A stretch of 64,000 nucleotides of DNA, taken from assembly GCF_033807575.1 (NCBI RefSeq), contig NC_084703.1, forward strand, positions 2,976,001-3,040,000, given 5' to 3'. This DNA is from Cydia pomonella. Lineage: Eukaryota; Arthropoda; Insecta; Lepidoptera; Tortricidae. Of the stretch, positions 23,531 to 34,619 are shown piece by piece. The position numbers were made by a program, and so were the translations under genes. Below the pieces are notes generated by a model. It was not told the origin of the DNA. It made no database searches and was given only the letters and a program-made list of their open reading frames with translations. Position 1 is the first letter of the stretch. Every line of letters begins with the position of its first letter.

Positions 23531-23556
23531 GTCTTGGCGGACAACTTAAGGGGCTC
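23518..23556. repeat. Perfect hairpin
   Basis: GCCCCTTAAGTTGTC and GACAACTTAAGGGGC pair perfectly (15 bp) around TTGGCG. It overlaps the right end of the TIR element 23030-23530. Confidence 0.85.
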
Positions 23557-23799
23557 AAAATATTTGCAAAAAGAAATCAAATCGCGTTGCTTTTACATGT
23601 ACAGTCAGCTGCAGAGTAAAGGTATCCTCCCTGCATAGAAGTTATGCAAAGGTGTTAAGCTAATAGTATTACTGATTGTACGTGTCATGGTTAAGTAAAC
23701 AATGTATTTCAATAAAGCCACAATTAATAGATTCTCATATAGAATGTGAACATAGATGTATTATATATTTAATAAATAATAAAATAATAATAATAAATA

Positions 23800-24052
23800 A
23801 ATATTATACGACATTATTACACAAATTGACTAAGTCCCACGGTAAGCTCAATAAGGCTTGTGTTGAGGGTACTTAGACAACGATATATATAATATATAAA
23901 TATTTATAAATACTTAAATACATAGAAAACACCCATGACTCGGGAACAAACATCCATGCTCATCACACGAATAAATGCCCTTACCAGGATTTGAACCCGG
24001 GACCATCAGCTTCGTAGGCAGGGTCACTACCCACTAGGCCAAACCGGTCGTC
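23800..24052 (-). mobile_element. SINE-A, copy 1
   Basis: On the minus strand the head GACGACCGGTTTGGCCTAGT has an A box and GGGTTCAAATCCTGG a B box. Then come CGTGTGATGAGCATGGATG, a TATTTATAAATATTTATATA stretch and the 3' end TAAGTACCCTCAACACAAGC to GACTTAGTCAATTTGTGTAA. It was transcribed by RNA polymerase III in its source and moved by a LINE, from family knowledge. Confidence 0.88.
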
Positions 24053-24499
24053 AAATATTTAGTCTTAAAATAACATTTTTTTAACAAGCTTTGATTTGTA
24101 TTGTAATATTACTGTCCCTTTCCTTATGTATAACCATTTCTGTGATAATCTTATAGCGGCCTCGATAACTTTATTCAAATCTAGAGAGAGCCTTCAATAT
24201 TACAGACCTTATCTTATTAATTCCGTCCTTTTATGTCACATTCCAAAAATCTTGAACCAGGAGTCTAAACATGGTTTTTATTAAGCGTAGTGTCATATAA
24301 AACTTCGTTCGACGTTTGACGATGTACTACGATTTCCATCTTGGCTAAGCTCCCTGAGTAATAAACGTCTGTTTGAATTTCTGAATGATTACCTAATCAA
24401 CGCAGAGATAGACAAATATAGAGAGTGAACTAGCGATATTTCCACGTGAGCCCTCACAACATTTATCTCAGAATTAGACTCGTGGCAATCCAGTTAGTA

Positions 24500-24964
24500 C
24501 TAGCTAGTGTTGGTTAAAACTCGAGTCTTCCGAGTCCTCTGCTTTAAGACTCGACTCAGTTTTTCAGATTGATAATGGAGTCAAAGCTCGTTTTTTTACT
24601 TTTAAGATGAGAGACTTTCGTAGAGATTTGTTTTTTTTTTTAATTTACCTACTCGTATGCACAAAAAAATCATCAGTTTTCACGTAAAGCTGATGAGTGA
24701 GATACACAAATCATACAATGATGCCTTTTTTCAAATTTCAAACTTTACTTTTAATTAGATAAAACCTATAAAATTGTTGATGGAGTTCTTATTCGGAGGC
24801 TTAAATCTTTTTGAGATGCTCTTAGAAAAGACTCAATAAAGCTCCACTCAGGGCTTAAAAGACTCGGAAATGTACGAGCGCTGAGTCTCATAAAACGAGT
24901 TCGACAAATCGAGACTCAAAAGACTCGAGATTTATCGATACTAGTACAGTACCAACCCTAGCCA
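24500..24964. mobile_element. TIR element built of GAGTC/GACTC motifs
   Basis: The left side reads TAGTGTTGGTTAAAACTCGA and the right side GTACAGTACCAACCCTAGC. Terminal GTTGGT/ACCAAC and inner ACTCGAGTC/GACTCGAGA pair. GAGTC and GACTC occur many times in both arms. Confidence 0.6.
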
Positions 24965-25124
24965 TCCGGCGTCGCTCAAGAAATGTTTAGCTCGGGAAGG
25001 AGCTGCTTTCCACATGGTTGGCTGGATTTTAATATGTATCGACACGTGTATCTGCGGAGCATTCACCTCCTAGTTTATTCTTATTGTAACAAAAATATTG
25101 CACTCTGGTGTTGTAATTCTAGAT

Positions 25125-25425
25125 TGTTAACCAAGGGATGAAAGGCACTCATATCTGCCGAGGTGTAGTTTGGCTCGAATGCCGTAAGAGCGACAATAGT
25201 CCGAGGCTGAAATGATGCTTTTCACCTGAGTTTGACACTAGGTATATATATCGCACTGTATAACAGTACAAGTTACAAGTCCTAATTTATTTGGGCGGAC
25301 GGACGGATGAACGGACGGACGGACGTACAGACCGACAGACAGACAGACAAACGGACGCTGTCCGTCCGAGTATTAGTAATAGGGTCCCTGGAATTACCCT
25401 TTGGGTACGGAACCCCAAAAAGTAA
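25125..25425 (+). repeat. Interspersed repeat with GGAC/GACA-rich segment
   Basis: It starts at GTTAACCAAGGGATGAAAGG and passes through CTGAAATGATGCTTTTCACC and a (GGAC)n/(GACA)n stretch at 25295-25350. It ends near GGGTACGGAACCCCAAAAAG. The end motif relates it to family D and to the repeat at 33895-34205. Confidence 0.6.
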
Positions 25426-25696
25426 CGGAGCCCTCTAGTCCGGCCATCAGCACTGGAGGGCTTCGTCACTTTCTCAGTTTATAATCTGCCCCCCTCTTAA
25501 CATCCGTTTCCTCCCGGAAGCCGCCATTGTCGAGCCGGAGACAGATATTATCTCGATCCGTGTTCGTTTTTTGTTCCGGCTTTGTCCTGTCAGCTTCAAT
25601 TAGCGATATTAAATCGATTTGCGGTATTTCTCGGTCGTTGTTTGACGAGTTTCGTAACAGTAACAGTAGATAGGTATGCCATCCTTTTCCGGTTTT

Positions 25697-25975
25697 TAGC
25701 ATACGGCCTGCTTGATGGCAAGCAGTCACCGTAGCCCATAGATGCCTGCAGCTCTAGAGGTGTTACATACGCGTTGTCGACCTTTTAAAAACCTGTTCAT
25801 TCCTTTTTTGAAGAACCCTATACTGTAGATCCTCAGGAAAACCTTACCAAGGAGCTCATTCTACAGCCGGAGCGTCCGCGGGAGGCAATTCCTCTTAAAA
25901 CGCACAGTGCGCTACCATTTAGGTGTGAGGATGAACTCCCTGCCGACGGCGAGCGAAAGAGCGAGGGTTTTTATC
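25697..25975 (+). repeat. Interspersed repeat related to family E, longer variant
   Basis: It begins with ATACGGCCTGCTTGATGGCA and GTTACATACGCGTTGTCGAC, then diverges into a GC-richer segment ending near CCTGCCGACGGCGAGC. A similar 3' head (GGCGGTAATCGCTTACCATC) appears near 26500-26540 in inverted sense. Confidence 0.6.
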
Positions 25976-26221
25976 AACAAATTGGAAGAACTAAATGTAG
26001 CCTGCTCTTAAAGGCGACTCCAGTTGTTAAATCCTCCCAGCATTTTGGCTTATAGGTTTTGGCCGACACTAGAGCAAACCTTCAGTTTCAGTTTCGGCAA
26101 AAAATCCAGTCAGGTCGGACACTAGTTTTGTGCTGGAGCAACTACATGTAACCCCCGACGCAATAAGAGTGTTATTATGTTTGACGCCAATGTCTGTCTA
26201 TCTGTGGCATTGTAGCTCTGG

Positions 26222-26374
26222 AGCACATCTCCTGCTTGCGATTGCGGTCACACCAAGCAGACGATTGAGCACGTCGTATTGGAATGCCCCCTCACTAAAT
26301 ACCCAGGACACGCAGAAGACTTCAAGACCATCTCCTATTCAGTAGCTGCCTACCTGAAGCGGGCAAAAATTTAA
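26222..26374 (+). pseudogene. Non-LTR retrotransposon C-terminal fragment with Cys/His motif
   Basis: The frame STSPACDCGHTKQTIEHVVL continues with ECPLTKYPG and ends at TAA (26372-26374). C-x-CG...T-x-x-H-x-x-x-ECP is the C-terminal zinc-binding tail of Jockey-like or R1-like LINEs. Only the tail is present, followed by AT-rich sequence and an A-run at 26426. Confidence 0.7.
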
Positions 26375-26994
26375 AACACTAACTGATCTGTATTTATAAT
26401 TTCTATTAATTTTGACCATTTATTGAAAAAAAAAAAAAAACTCCCATCTCAAAGGCCGGCAACGCACTTAAAACCCCTCTGGTGTTGCAGGTGTCCATGG
26501 GCGGCGGTAATCGCTTACCATCAGGTGAAAAAAAAAACATCCTGTGATGTAGAATTTGCCCTACGATAAACCGATGGGCCGTTTTCGATACGGTTTTTTT
26601 TTACGTGAAAACAATTTTCTTGCGATTGTCCTTAGCTGTTTGATAGAAATCGATCCAGCAGTTTGAAGGGTATCAGCTCTTTTCCAAAATGATGTAAGGT
26701 ATTTTTGGTATAATTTTATTTGTATGGTATATAGTGTAAGGGTTTTTCAATATTGAATTTCATAGCTTTTAAAAGGAAAAGATTAGTTTTAAAGCGTTAG
26801 CTCTGTAACCTGTATATCTGCTGTTCTAGAAGAAATGGATCAGAATAATAAACTAGTATACAAGTTGAAAACTCCATACGCGACCGAACCAAAGATTAGT
26901 TTAGGTATAGAAGAGTAGATAATGATGACCCATGTTGAATTTTATAACAAAATATAGTGATATAGATAGCAAATGATAGATAATGTGGATATTA

Positions 26995-27255
26995 GACGAC
27001 CGGTTTGGCCTAGTGGGTAGTGACCCTGCCTACGAAGCTGATGGTCCCGGGTTCAAATCCTGGTAAGGGCATTTATTCGTGTGATGAGCATGGATGTTTG
27101 TTCCTGAGTCATGGGTGTTTTCTATGTATTTAAGTATTTATAAATATTTATATATTATATGTATCGTTGTCTAAGTACCCTCAACACAAGCCTTATTGAG
27201 TTTACCGTGGGACTTAGTCAATTAGTGTAATAATGTCGTATAATGTCGTATAATA
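26995..27255 (+). mobile_element. SINE-A, copy 2
   Basis: It is full length from GACGACCGGTTTGGCCTAGT to AGTGTAATAATGTCGTATAA. A repeated TAATGTCGTA at the tail (27233, 27243) is a small local duplication. Confidence 0.9.
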
Positions 27256-27639
27256 TTTATTATTACAATAATATATGGAAATGATAAAAAAATACAAGAT
27301 CTAAAAAACTTCTTACTTACTTCCAATAAGATTCCTTGCATTTTATCACAAAAAAAAAACAAGTAGATGCGTACGCACCATCGCTGGCTACCATTCATGT
27401 GCGGACGAAAAACCGACATCGTGACCATCCTATGGTGTTATTCTAATATTGAGGTATTTTCACAATATTATTAGGCACAATGTGAATTTCAATTATTTTA
27501 TGATGAACGTTACGACTGAATATATCGAATCTAGCGACCTTCACCAATGAGGAGTTATGGTCGTAGTGTGAAAAGCTCCGGTGGTTTCGCGGCCTTTTGC
27601 GAACTGCATCGCGGCCATTTGTGGTACTGGGAAACCTGA

Positions 27640-28020
27640 CAGATGTCAAAGGTGTATGCTTGACCGCATTTAGAGACTAAAATGTCATATAAAGTTTTTT
27701 GAAACCGGTCTTCTTTAAGATATTATGACAATTCTTGTGCAAATGGGTATCTATTAACTTAATGAAATACGCCTTTTGGTTGAGACGCTACCACTATGTG
27801 ACTTGGTTTAGACATACATACTGACAGACATTAAAGTTTTAAAAGAAACCCGCAATTTTTATCTGTAAATAATTAAAAAACTTTACTTATTCGTTGTATA
27901 AATAAATAACGTATTGTGTGCTGAAAACGCCTGACCAAAACTTATATACCATTTTTTGGTCCTCATGGCCTCAGGAATGCGTGGTTAAAATCTGTCAGAT
28001 TTTACCAGCCCACGGTGTAT
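27640..28020. repeat. TIR element family H, degraded copy
   Basis: TACGCCTTTTGGTTGAGACG, CATGGCCTCAGGAATGCGTG and CCCACGGTGTATATTA match the interior and right end of the family. The left end was not identified. A reverse-oriented, more decayed relative lies at about 5870-6130. Confidence 0.55.
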
Positions 28021-28764
28021 ATTATAATAATATGTATGTTAGTTTTAAGGTATATATGGGATAATAGTTGCCTGAAAATAAAGATGTTCATTCATTCATA
28101 TAAAAAAATAGGCAGGGTTACTACCAACCAGACTAGAAGGCCGACGAACTACCCTTCTATCAGTTATAACTCTTTGACCGAGTGAACTGAACGAATGAAC
28201 TTTCTCGGTTAGATACGGAACGTGACTCGCGTGAGATGTGATGTTATGCATTGAATTGATATTATATTCAGCGTATCATGAGTTCAGCTATTTTTCAACT
28301 GGATTCCGAATAGAAGCGGGTACCTGACTCTGATTAATTTTGTTTATGTAGTTTAGTTTATTTATTGGTAAAATTTATTTTTCTTTGTTTGAACGGGTAC
28401 ACAAAATATCAAAATAAACTATCTTACCTATAGTGACGGAATTAACACGCATTGAGTGCACTGTGTTTTTGAATCGAGTATTTTCTGTTTGCGTAACTGC
28501 TATCTGTGTTTTGTTAGTTGGTTTTAAACGTTTTGCCGCCAATGACGGATATATCCGCACCGTACGTCCAACGCGGAAAACGGATTAATCCGTCACAGAC
28601 AACAGAGCAACATAGACCTACCAGCATATGCATAAAGTTCAATTTGAGTTTTGAGACTTCGGTGACGTGGCGTCCGAGTGACAGCTTTCGAAAAGGATAA
28701 CCGCTTGGGACCGGCTTTGTTGAATTTTAAACCGTTTAGGTTCTGAAATAATATCTGAAATATA

Positions 28765-28808
28765 TATCGTTGTCTAAGTACCCTCAACACAAGCCTTATT
28801 GAGCTTAT
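28765..28808 (+). mobile_element. SINE-A 3' fragment
   Basis: TATCGTTGTCTAAGTACCCT to CTTATTGAGCTTA is the SINE-A distal part. Another 38-bp inverse piece lies at 34483-34520 (ACACAAATTGACTAAGTCCC). Confidence 0.7.
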
Positions 28809-28812
28809 TTAT

Positions 28813-29075
28813 TTATTTATTATCTTCTTTTTCAGAGCCTATTTCCCGTCTCTTGGGGTCGGCCCTCCTAGTCCTAAAACGCCATTCTGGGCGTTTTTGT
28901 GCATTTTCGGGTTTTAAATCCGTCGTCTTCATGTCCTTGGAAATAGTTCCCATCCAGGTCGTCGGACGGCGACCTGGACCTCTTTTTGGTTCTTCGATTC
29001 CATGACGACCCTTGTCATGTGCCCTTTGTTTCGCCTCACGACATGACCCCATCCTAGGCGATTTTCCTGGAGTTT
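28813..29075 (-). pseudogene. C-terminal tail of another RTE-like element
   Basis: The minus-strand frame reads EEPKRGPGRRPTTWMGTISK, then AQKRPEWRFRTRRADPKRR. The GRRPTTW...A-x-x-R-x-x-W pattern marks a retrotransposon C-terminus of a different subfamily from 9028 and 31504. A SINE tail lies just before it at 28765-28808. Confidence 0.65.
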
Positions 29076-29082
29076 GTGATAA

Positions 29083-29520
29083 ATGTAATATATAAATATT
29101 TATATATGTATACTTAAATACATAGAAAACGCCCATGACTTAGGAACAATTATTCGTACCCGTCAGCTCATCATTCAAATATGTACCTATGTACAGGCGC
29201 GGATACAAGGGGGGGGGCATAGGGGCAATGCCCCCCCCCTAAAACCCTGGCTCTCACATTACTAAATTGAGTAAATTTTATTTTTTCTGTGCAAAAATAT
29301 ATGATTTTCTCAAAATGGCCCCCCCCTAAGCCAAATCTTGTATCCGCGCCTGCCTATGTATGTAAGACAGGTAAGATACAATTTTTAAAAAATGTTGGCA
29401 ATGTACATAGGCGAACTTATCCCTATAAGGGATCTCTTCCAGTCAACATTACCAGAATTTGAACCCGGGACTATTGGCTTCATAGGCAGGGTCACCACCC
29501 ACTAGACCAGATAGGTCGTC
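29083..29520 (-). mobile_element. SINE-A, fragments split by a hAT MITE
   Basis: The body piece 29083-29165 (ACATAGAAAACGCCCATGAC) and head piece 29436-29520 (GAATTTGAACCCGGGACTAT to CCACTAGACCAGATAGGTCG) lie on either side of the MITE 29194-29352 and some unassigned sequence. Confidence 0.65.
29194..29352. mobile_element. Short hAT MITE with perfect 16-bp TIR and 8-bp target duplication
   Basis: CAGGCGCGGATACAAG at 29194 and its exact inverse CTTGTATCCGCGCCTG ending at 29352 are flanked by CCTATGTA on both sides (29186-29193 and 29353-29360). Just inside lie a G-run and C-runs (GGGGGGGGGC, GCCCCCCCCC) that could also pair. Confidence 0.88.
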
Positions 29521-29734
29521 TTTGACAACCTAGGAGACTTTCATAAACGCTTTTAATTCTGATTATGCGAAACATGTCTACCAAATAACTGATGTCGAAT
29601 AGCCGTCAGCATTCGTCGCAATCGTGCACATATCCACATAACACGCTCTTCTGAAAGGTTCTAAGTATGGAAACAATTTCGGATGCGGGTCGGCTATAGG
29701 CAGAGAGCTGATGGTAAACATTTTTTTTTTGCAA

Positions 29735-30265
29735 AAGACATTGTTACACAAATTGACCAAGTCCCACAGTTAAGTTGTAAGCTCATTAAGGCTTGTGTTG
29801 TGGGTACTTATACATGGAAGCGCTGGTGGCCTAACGGTAAGAGCGTGCGACTTGCAATCCCGGAGGTCGCGGGTTCAAAGGTTCAAACCCCGGCTCGTAC
29901 CAATGAGTTTTTCGGAACTTATAGACGAAATATCATTTGATATTTACCCGTCGCTATTCGGTGAAGGAAAACATCGTGAGGAAACCGGAGTAATCCCAAC
30001 AAGCTCTGGGTTGGAAGGTCAGCTTTCGTAAAAACTTGGGATTAGTTGTCAAGCGGACCCCAGGCTCCCATGAGCCGTGGCAAAATGCCGGAACAGCGCG
30101 AGGAAGAAGAAGAAGACTTAGATACATAGAAAACAACCATGATTCAGCGAAATATTTGTGTTCACCACACACATAAATGCCATTACTAGGATTTGAACCT
30201 GGGACCATCGGCTTCATGTCACTGATCATCAGGATCACTATCCACTAGGCCAGACTTCTCGTTAA
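29735..30265 (-). mobile_element. SINE-A, copy 7, split by SINE-B
   Basis: The tail half (29735-29811, ACACAAATTGACCAAGTCCC) and head half (30115-30265, GATTTGAACCTGGGACCATC to CCACTAGGCCAGA) are separated by the SINE-B at 29812-30114. Confidence 0.82.
29812..30114 (+). mobile_element. SINE-B, copy 2, inserted in a SINE-A
   Basis: The head GCGCTGGTGGCCTAACGGTA has an A box and the B-box region GGGTTCAAAGGTTCAAACCC carries a small duplication. The tail ends AGCGCGAGGAAGAAGAAG. SINE-A sequence flanks it on both sides. Confidence 0.85.
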
Positions 30266-31404
30266 AATTACTGTTTAATGTAAGAAATTACGAGTACTGT
30301 AAGTTCCTACTCAGTTTGTAACAACCTAAGACGAAAGTGGTGGACGCGCGCGAAATCGCCTTTTCATACAAAAGTAGTTCTCATTTTCCTCTCTGTATAT
30401 TAACATTATTGAAAATATTTTGACATAATTTGTTGTATATCAACCACAGTTACGCCCCTACGTTTAATGATTTTTCGAGCTATATTTTATAGCTACGTAG
30501 CATTTGGAATGAAATTGATTTTACAGCAGGTTAAGGTGATCGAACGATTTTTTTATCTCGGAGTGGGCGAGTGATTGGGAGGGGAGGGACTCGCCGCTCC
30601 TGTCCCCTCTCTCCTGGTGAGAGGGGGGGAAAACTTTGCTGTTTGCTAGAGCGCCATGGGATCGAGTACACACGACTAGCGAGAAAATCTTGTACATGAG
30701 TATTTTCAGAAAAAAACATTACCTTTTACTTTTTTTGGAAAATCCTTCAATGTTTGGGATATTTCTACTCGAAATCACGAGGACCATCAATATAAAAAGA
30801 GAAAATAAGTGTCCGAAAACAATTAACAGATTTTTGACACATCACACCCAATCTTTGTATGATAAACTGGAGACATTACTTTCTTCGTGAGTCTTAGTCA
30901 AAATAACCCAAGAGTTGATAGTTATCCGAAAAAAGTAAATGGTACACTTTTTTTCTGAAAACCCCCACTTGCCGAGAAAGAGGTTGTTGCCTTCGTGACT
31001 AGCTCCTAGACTATGACCCGGGGCGTAGCGTGTCTCTATTGACGTTCGCATTCTGCCCGAATGATCACCACTCCTATAGGTTACGATCCCGACCTTTGTT
31101 TCGTATTTTTCTTTGAATCGACCACACTGTTGGCTTACTCGTCAAGCTTATTTCTATGAGAAGGTACTTTGGGTCTTCGTTTCAATTTCAGTAAAATTTT
31201 ATTCAGTTGGTTACCGTTCACACTTAACCATCTATCCGCCTATGACTTGATATAAAGTCAATACATTTCGTGCCCCATACGCCACGACTTCATATCGAGT
31301 CGTGTTTTTGGTCGGGTTTGTATACGTGCAATTTTTGACGTGGCTTCAATGACACTTCATTGACCTGGCGGTGAAAATAAGGTTAACTGATTTGTATACC
31401 TTAT
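30266..31404. other. Unassigned sequence with one repeated segment
   Basis: 30345-30480 (ATACAAAAGTAGTTCTCATT and beyond) has a relative at 61545-61700 (GTACAAATGTAGTCCCCATT), so it belongs to an unnamed element. Nothing else is recognised. Confidence 0.5.
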
Positions 31405-31888
31405 TGTACAGTCAGCATCAATAGTAGCGGATGAAACAACGCGCCAAAAGTATCTGATATTCCGGATATTTTTTCCAAATATAGATACTACTACTACTAC
31501 TACTTAATGGCGCAGCGACCCAAAATGAGTCTTGGCCTCCGACACGAGTACACGCCAGTTGTCTCGATCCTGCGCCATCTCCCGCCAGTTATCGGCCTGG
31601 AGATCGCGCAAGTCCGCTTCAACAGCATCGCCCCAGCGATATCTGGGACGTCCGATAGGCCTCCGCCCTACCGGGCGTCCCAGGTATGCCCTTTTAGCGC
31701 CGCGATCCTCCTCCATTCTCAAAACGTGGCCAAATATATATAAATCTCTAAAATTTACATTCAAAAGTATATCTTTTACCGTCTTAATTGTTCTACATAT
31801 AGAACCACCTCATTTTGTTAAGCTGTTTCAGAATGGTAGATACTTTTGATACCTTGTTTGATCCGCTACTTTTGATGCTGACTGTACA
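31405..31888. mobile_element. MITE with TGTACAGTCAGCATCA termini, interrupted by a LINE tail
   Basis: The left end TGTACAGTCAGCATCAATAG and right end TTTTGATGCTGACTGTACA are inverse, and AGTAGCGGAT pairs with ATCCGCTACT. The RTE fragment 31504-31764 fills the middle. Confidence 0.75.
31504..31764 (-). pseudogene. C-terminal tail of an RTE-type element, nested in a MITE
   Basis: The minus-strand frame reads FGHVLRMEEDRGAKRAYLGR, then RPIGRPRYRWGDAVEADLRD and MAQDRDNWRVLVSEAKTHFG. This is the same C-terminal pattern as at 9028-9285. It sits between the two ends of the TIR element 31405-31888. Confidence 0.75.
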
Positions 31889-31972
31889 ATCAGTTGAGTT
31901 GCTATTTGAATAGTATCGACGTTAATTCGATGCATTCGCGATGTCGTGAGGTGATCTTTTTGTGGAAGAATG

Positions 31973-32138
31973 TGAGCGAATAACTGGCGAACGCGAAGCG
32001 GCGCGGCACGTTTGAATTCAATCCTTTGATACCTATAGAAGTGTCCTACGTGGGCGATCTGGTTGTCAACGCGAATGCCGTTGGGCCGCCGCGCCGCGCC
32101 GTGCCGCGCCGCGTTACATTCGCGAGTTATTCTCTCAC
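31973..32138. mobile_element. MITE family K, copy 1
   Basis: The left arm GAGCGAATAACTGGCGAACG and right arm ATTCGCGAGTTATTCTCTCA are imperfect inverses, with GCGGCGCGG against CCGCGCCGC. The repeated GCCGCGCC block near 32085-32112 is very GC-rich. Confidence 0.8.
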
Positions 32139-32411
32139 GTAAGCCGCTGCGTTACCTATGTATTTTCAAATGTTTTGTTTTACGTTAGGATATTTACCAA
32201 CAATGTAATTTTATTCTATTTGTTTGTTCGTGTGGGAATTGTAATATGTTTCGAATTCGAATTGATCGATTGAACAGCGATATACTCGGCCTGGTTCTAA
32301 TAAGCAACTCATGTATAACTCCAATTAATTTATGTTAATTATTTATTAATTAATCGTATGGCATATATACATGTCACTGGTTTACATTTTTTATGGTTGA
32401 CAACTAATTCT

Positions 32412-32590
32412 GTACCCCTAGTGTAAATTTATTCGATAGCGAGACGTGACGTACGCGTTTGCGTTAAGTCTCATTTTGTATGGGATTTTAAGTTTCCAAA
32501 ACGTCCCGCTTGGCGCGCTGTTTCTAAATCCCATACAAAATGAGACTTAACGCAAACGCGTACGTCTCGTCATGCTAATGAATAAATGGG
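32412..32590. mobile_element. MITE family F, copy 3, right end lost
   Basis: The left end is GTACCCCTAGTGTAAATTTA. The palindromic core is intact, and the right terminus is missing after ACGTCTCGTC. Confidence 0.8.
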
Positions 32591-32956
32591 GGCTTCGGGG
32601 TTCTGTTCTCTCTTCCAGTCAACGAAATAAAACACGTAAAAAGTTTTAACATATTATGAGTATATTTTTTAGCTTCCTGAGCGTACTCCAGGCTCCCTAT
32701 TTTTGGCCAAGCGTTACCGGAGATCTCCGATTTAACTTGGGCAATAATGCTTTTTTATACGTCCGAGTGTTCTGCTCCAAAGTTCTCAGCCGATCCTCGT
32801 GAAATTTTGTAGGCCGATTCGATGATTAATATTTTCTTTGTAGATTCATTTTTTTTGTAATTTTTCGAAATGGCGGAGCCATACATTTAACAATTAAGTT
32901 TTAACATTTAACTATTAAATTACGCTCGCGAGGTCTACATCTCACTATTAATACCA

Positions 32957-33145
32957 GTACCCCTAGTGTAAATATTTTCGACAGCGAAACGTGACGTACG
33001 CGTTTGCGTTAAGTGTCATTTTGTATGAGATTTTTGACTTTCCAAAACGTCCCGCTTGGCGCGCTGTTCAAAAACCCATACAAAATGAGACAACGCAAAC
33101 GCGTACGTCACGTTTCGCTATCGACTAAATTTACACTAGGGGTAC
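32957..33145. mobile_element. MITE family F, copy 4, just upstream of cyclase exon 1
   Basis: Both ends (GTACCCCTAGTGTAAATATT and AATTTACACTAGGGGTAC) are intact. The arms can pair over most of their length. It ends about 60 bp before the exon 1 start, inside the 3' part of the preceding intron. Confidence 0.85.
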
Positions 33146-33204
33146 TGGAAGGTGATTATGATGAAATAATAATACTAATCGTAACGTTGGTCTGTTTGTT
33201 GCAG

Positions 33205-33297
33205 CATCCTGTTCGCTGACATTTGCGGATTCACCTCGCTGTCAGACCAGTGTACCGCCGAGGAGCTGGTGCGGCTGCTTAATGAGCTCTTTGCCAG
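33205..33297 (+). CDS. Adenylate cyclase exon 1 of 6 in window (start of C1a catalytic domain)
   Basis: This internal exon encodes about 31 residues including ILFADICGFTSL and ELVRLLNELFAR, the opening strand and helix of the class III adenylate cyclase C1a domain. The enzyme converts ATP to cAMP at the inner face of the plasma membrane under G-protein control. The Asp of FADI is one of the two metal-binding aspartates of the family. The exon is bounded by a TTGTTGCAG acceptor and a GTAAG donor. It begins with the last base of a codon and ends with two bases (AG), which fit the first base of the next exon to give Arg. The residue after FADI is Cys, where relatives usually have Glu or Val. A 189-bp MITE ends about 60 bp upstream. 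The next exon lies 18.7 kb away, across a TE-filled intron. Upstream coding exons (N-terminus, first membrane block) were not found. Confidence 0.93.
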
Positions 33298-33509
33298 GTA
33301 AGAAAATAGACAGACATATATTAAAACTGATTATAAGGCATGTTATAGTCATACTTGTTAAAATAAATACCTTCAATGTACGCTGTCTGTCGTCAGTACA
33401 ACTGAAGTTGTTTTAAACAAAACAAAATTCGCAATACATTGTGTCTTAGATTAAACTTTATGATAAAGTGTGATAAAGTCAAAATACAACTTATTTTTAA
33501 ATAAATAAA

Positions 33510-33765
33510 TAAATAATAATAAATAAATATTATAGGACATTATTACACAAATTGACTAAGTCCCACAGTAAGCTCAATAAGGCTTGTGTTGTAGGTACCT
33601 AGACAACGATATATATTAAATAATTAAATACATAGAAAACACCCATGACTCAGAAACAAATATCCGTGTTCATCACACAAATATATGCTCTTACCAGGAT
33701 TAGAACCCGGGACCATCAGCTTCATAGGCAGGGTCACTACCCACTAGGCCAGACCGGTCGTCAAA
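33510..33765 (-). mobile_element. SINE-A, copy 3, 210 bp after cyclase exon 1
   Basis: This is a full-length minus copy with tail TTATTACACAAATTGACTAA and head GGCCAGACCGGTCGTC. The B box GGGTTCTAATCC has one change. Confidence 0.88.
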
Positions 33766-33894
33766 CTTTTAAATGTAGCTTTGAGGAGTACAGCCTACCG
33801 TTTAAATTTTTGCTCCCGTTACAGACGACACCCGGTATATGCATAATTAGAGCATTTTAACTTACCTAAATATCTATTTGCCTTATAGGTTCCA

Positions 33895-34205
33895 CTTAGT
33901 TTTTAGGGTTCCTAACCCAAAGGGTCAAACGGGATCCTATTACTGAGACTTCGCTGTCCGTCCATCCGTCCATCTATCCGTCTGTCACCAGGCTGTATCT
34001 CATGACATGAACCGTGATAGGTAGCTAGACAGTTGAAATTTTCACAGATGATGTATTTCTGTTGCTGCTATAACAACAAATACTAAATAAAAGAACAGAA
34101 TAAAATTAATATTTAAGGGGGGCTCCCATACAACAATTTTTTTTGCCGTTTTTATAAATAATGGTACGGAACCCTTCGTGCGCGAGTCCGACTCGCACTT
34201 GCCCG
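33895..34205 (-). repeat. Interspersed repeat family L (family D-like ends)
   Basis: It runs from TTTTAGGGTTCCTAACCCAA to CGAGTCCGACTCGCACTTG on the + strand, with a TCCGTCCATCCGTCC stretch. It is the reverse orientation of a family sharing its terminal motifs with family D. A fragment of it lies at 56430-56575. Confidence 0.65.
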
Positions 34206-34619
34206 GTTTTTATTTCATGTTAGTCTATTTTGTTATGCACCGCGTATGCAAAATATTTGCGCAGCGTTCGAGATTGCATAATAGATGCACATTTTGCATT
34301 TCTTATTACGCTGGGATTTTCTAGAGGGCTCCAGTTGCGAACAAATTAGCGTGGACATTGACTGAGTACAAGTACTGCGTACAAGTCGTGGCGAACAGAG
34401 TAGGTATGAAGCGAATACATTAACTTTGCATCTATACGCAAATTATAAGATTAGAATAAATAAACTAAATAATTATAGGGACATTCTTACACAAATTGAC
34501 TAAGTCCCACGGTAAGCTTAAGAGTTGGTCTCATAGTGAAAGTTGCTCCGTATGACCTATACAGCGTGTACCCACCCCACTTTCAGAAGCTGGTGTAACA
34601 CGTTGTATAGCATCATCAT

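Noticed and set aside
28518..28700. A small plus-strand gene
   Set aside because: The frame has no motif and overlaps an equally long minus frame. Composition gives no coding signal.
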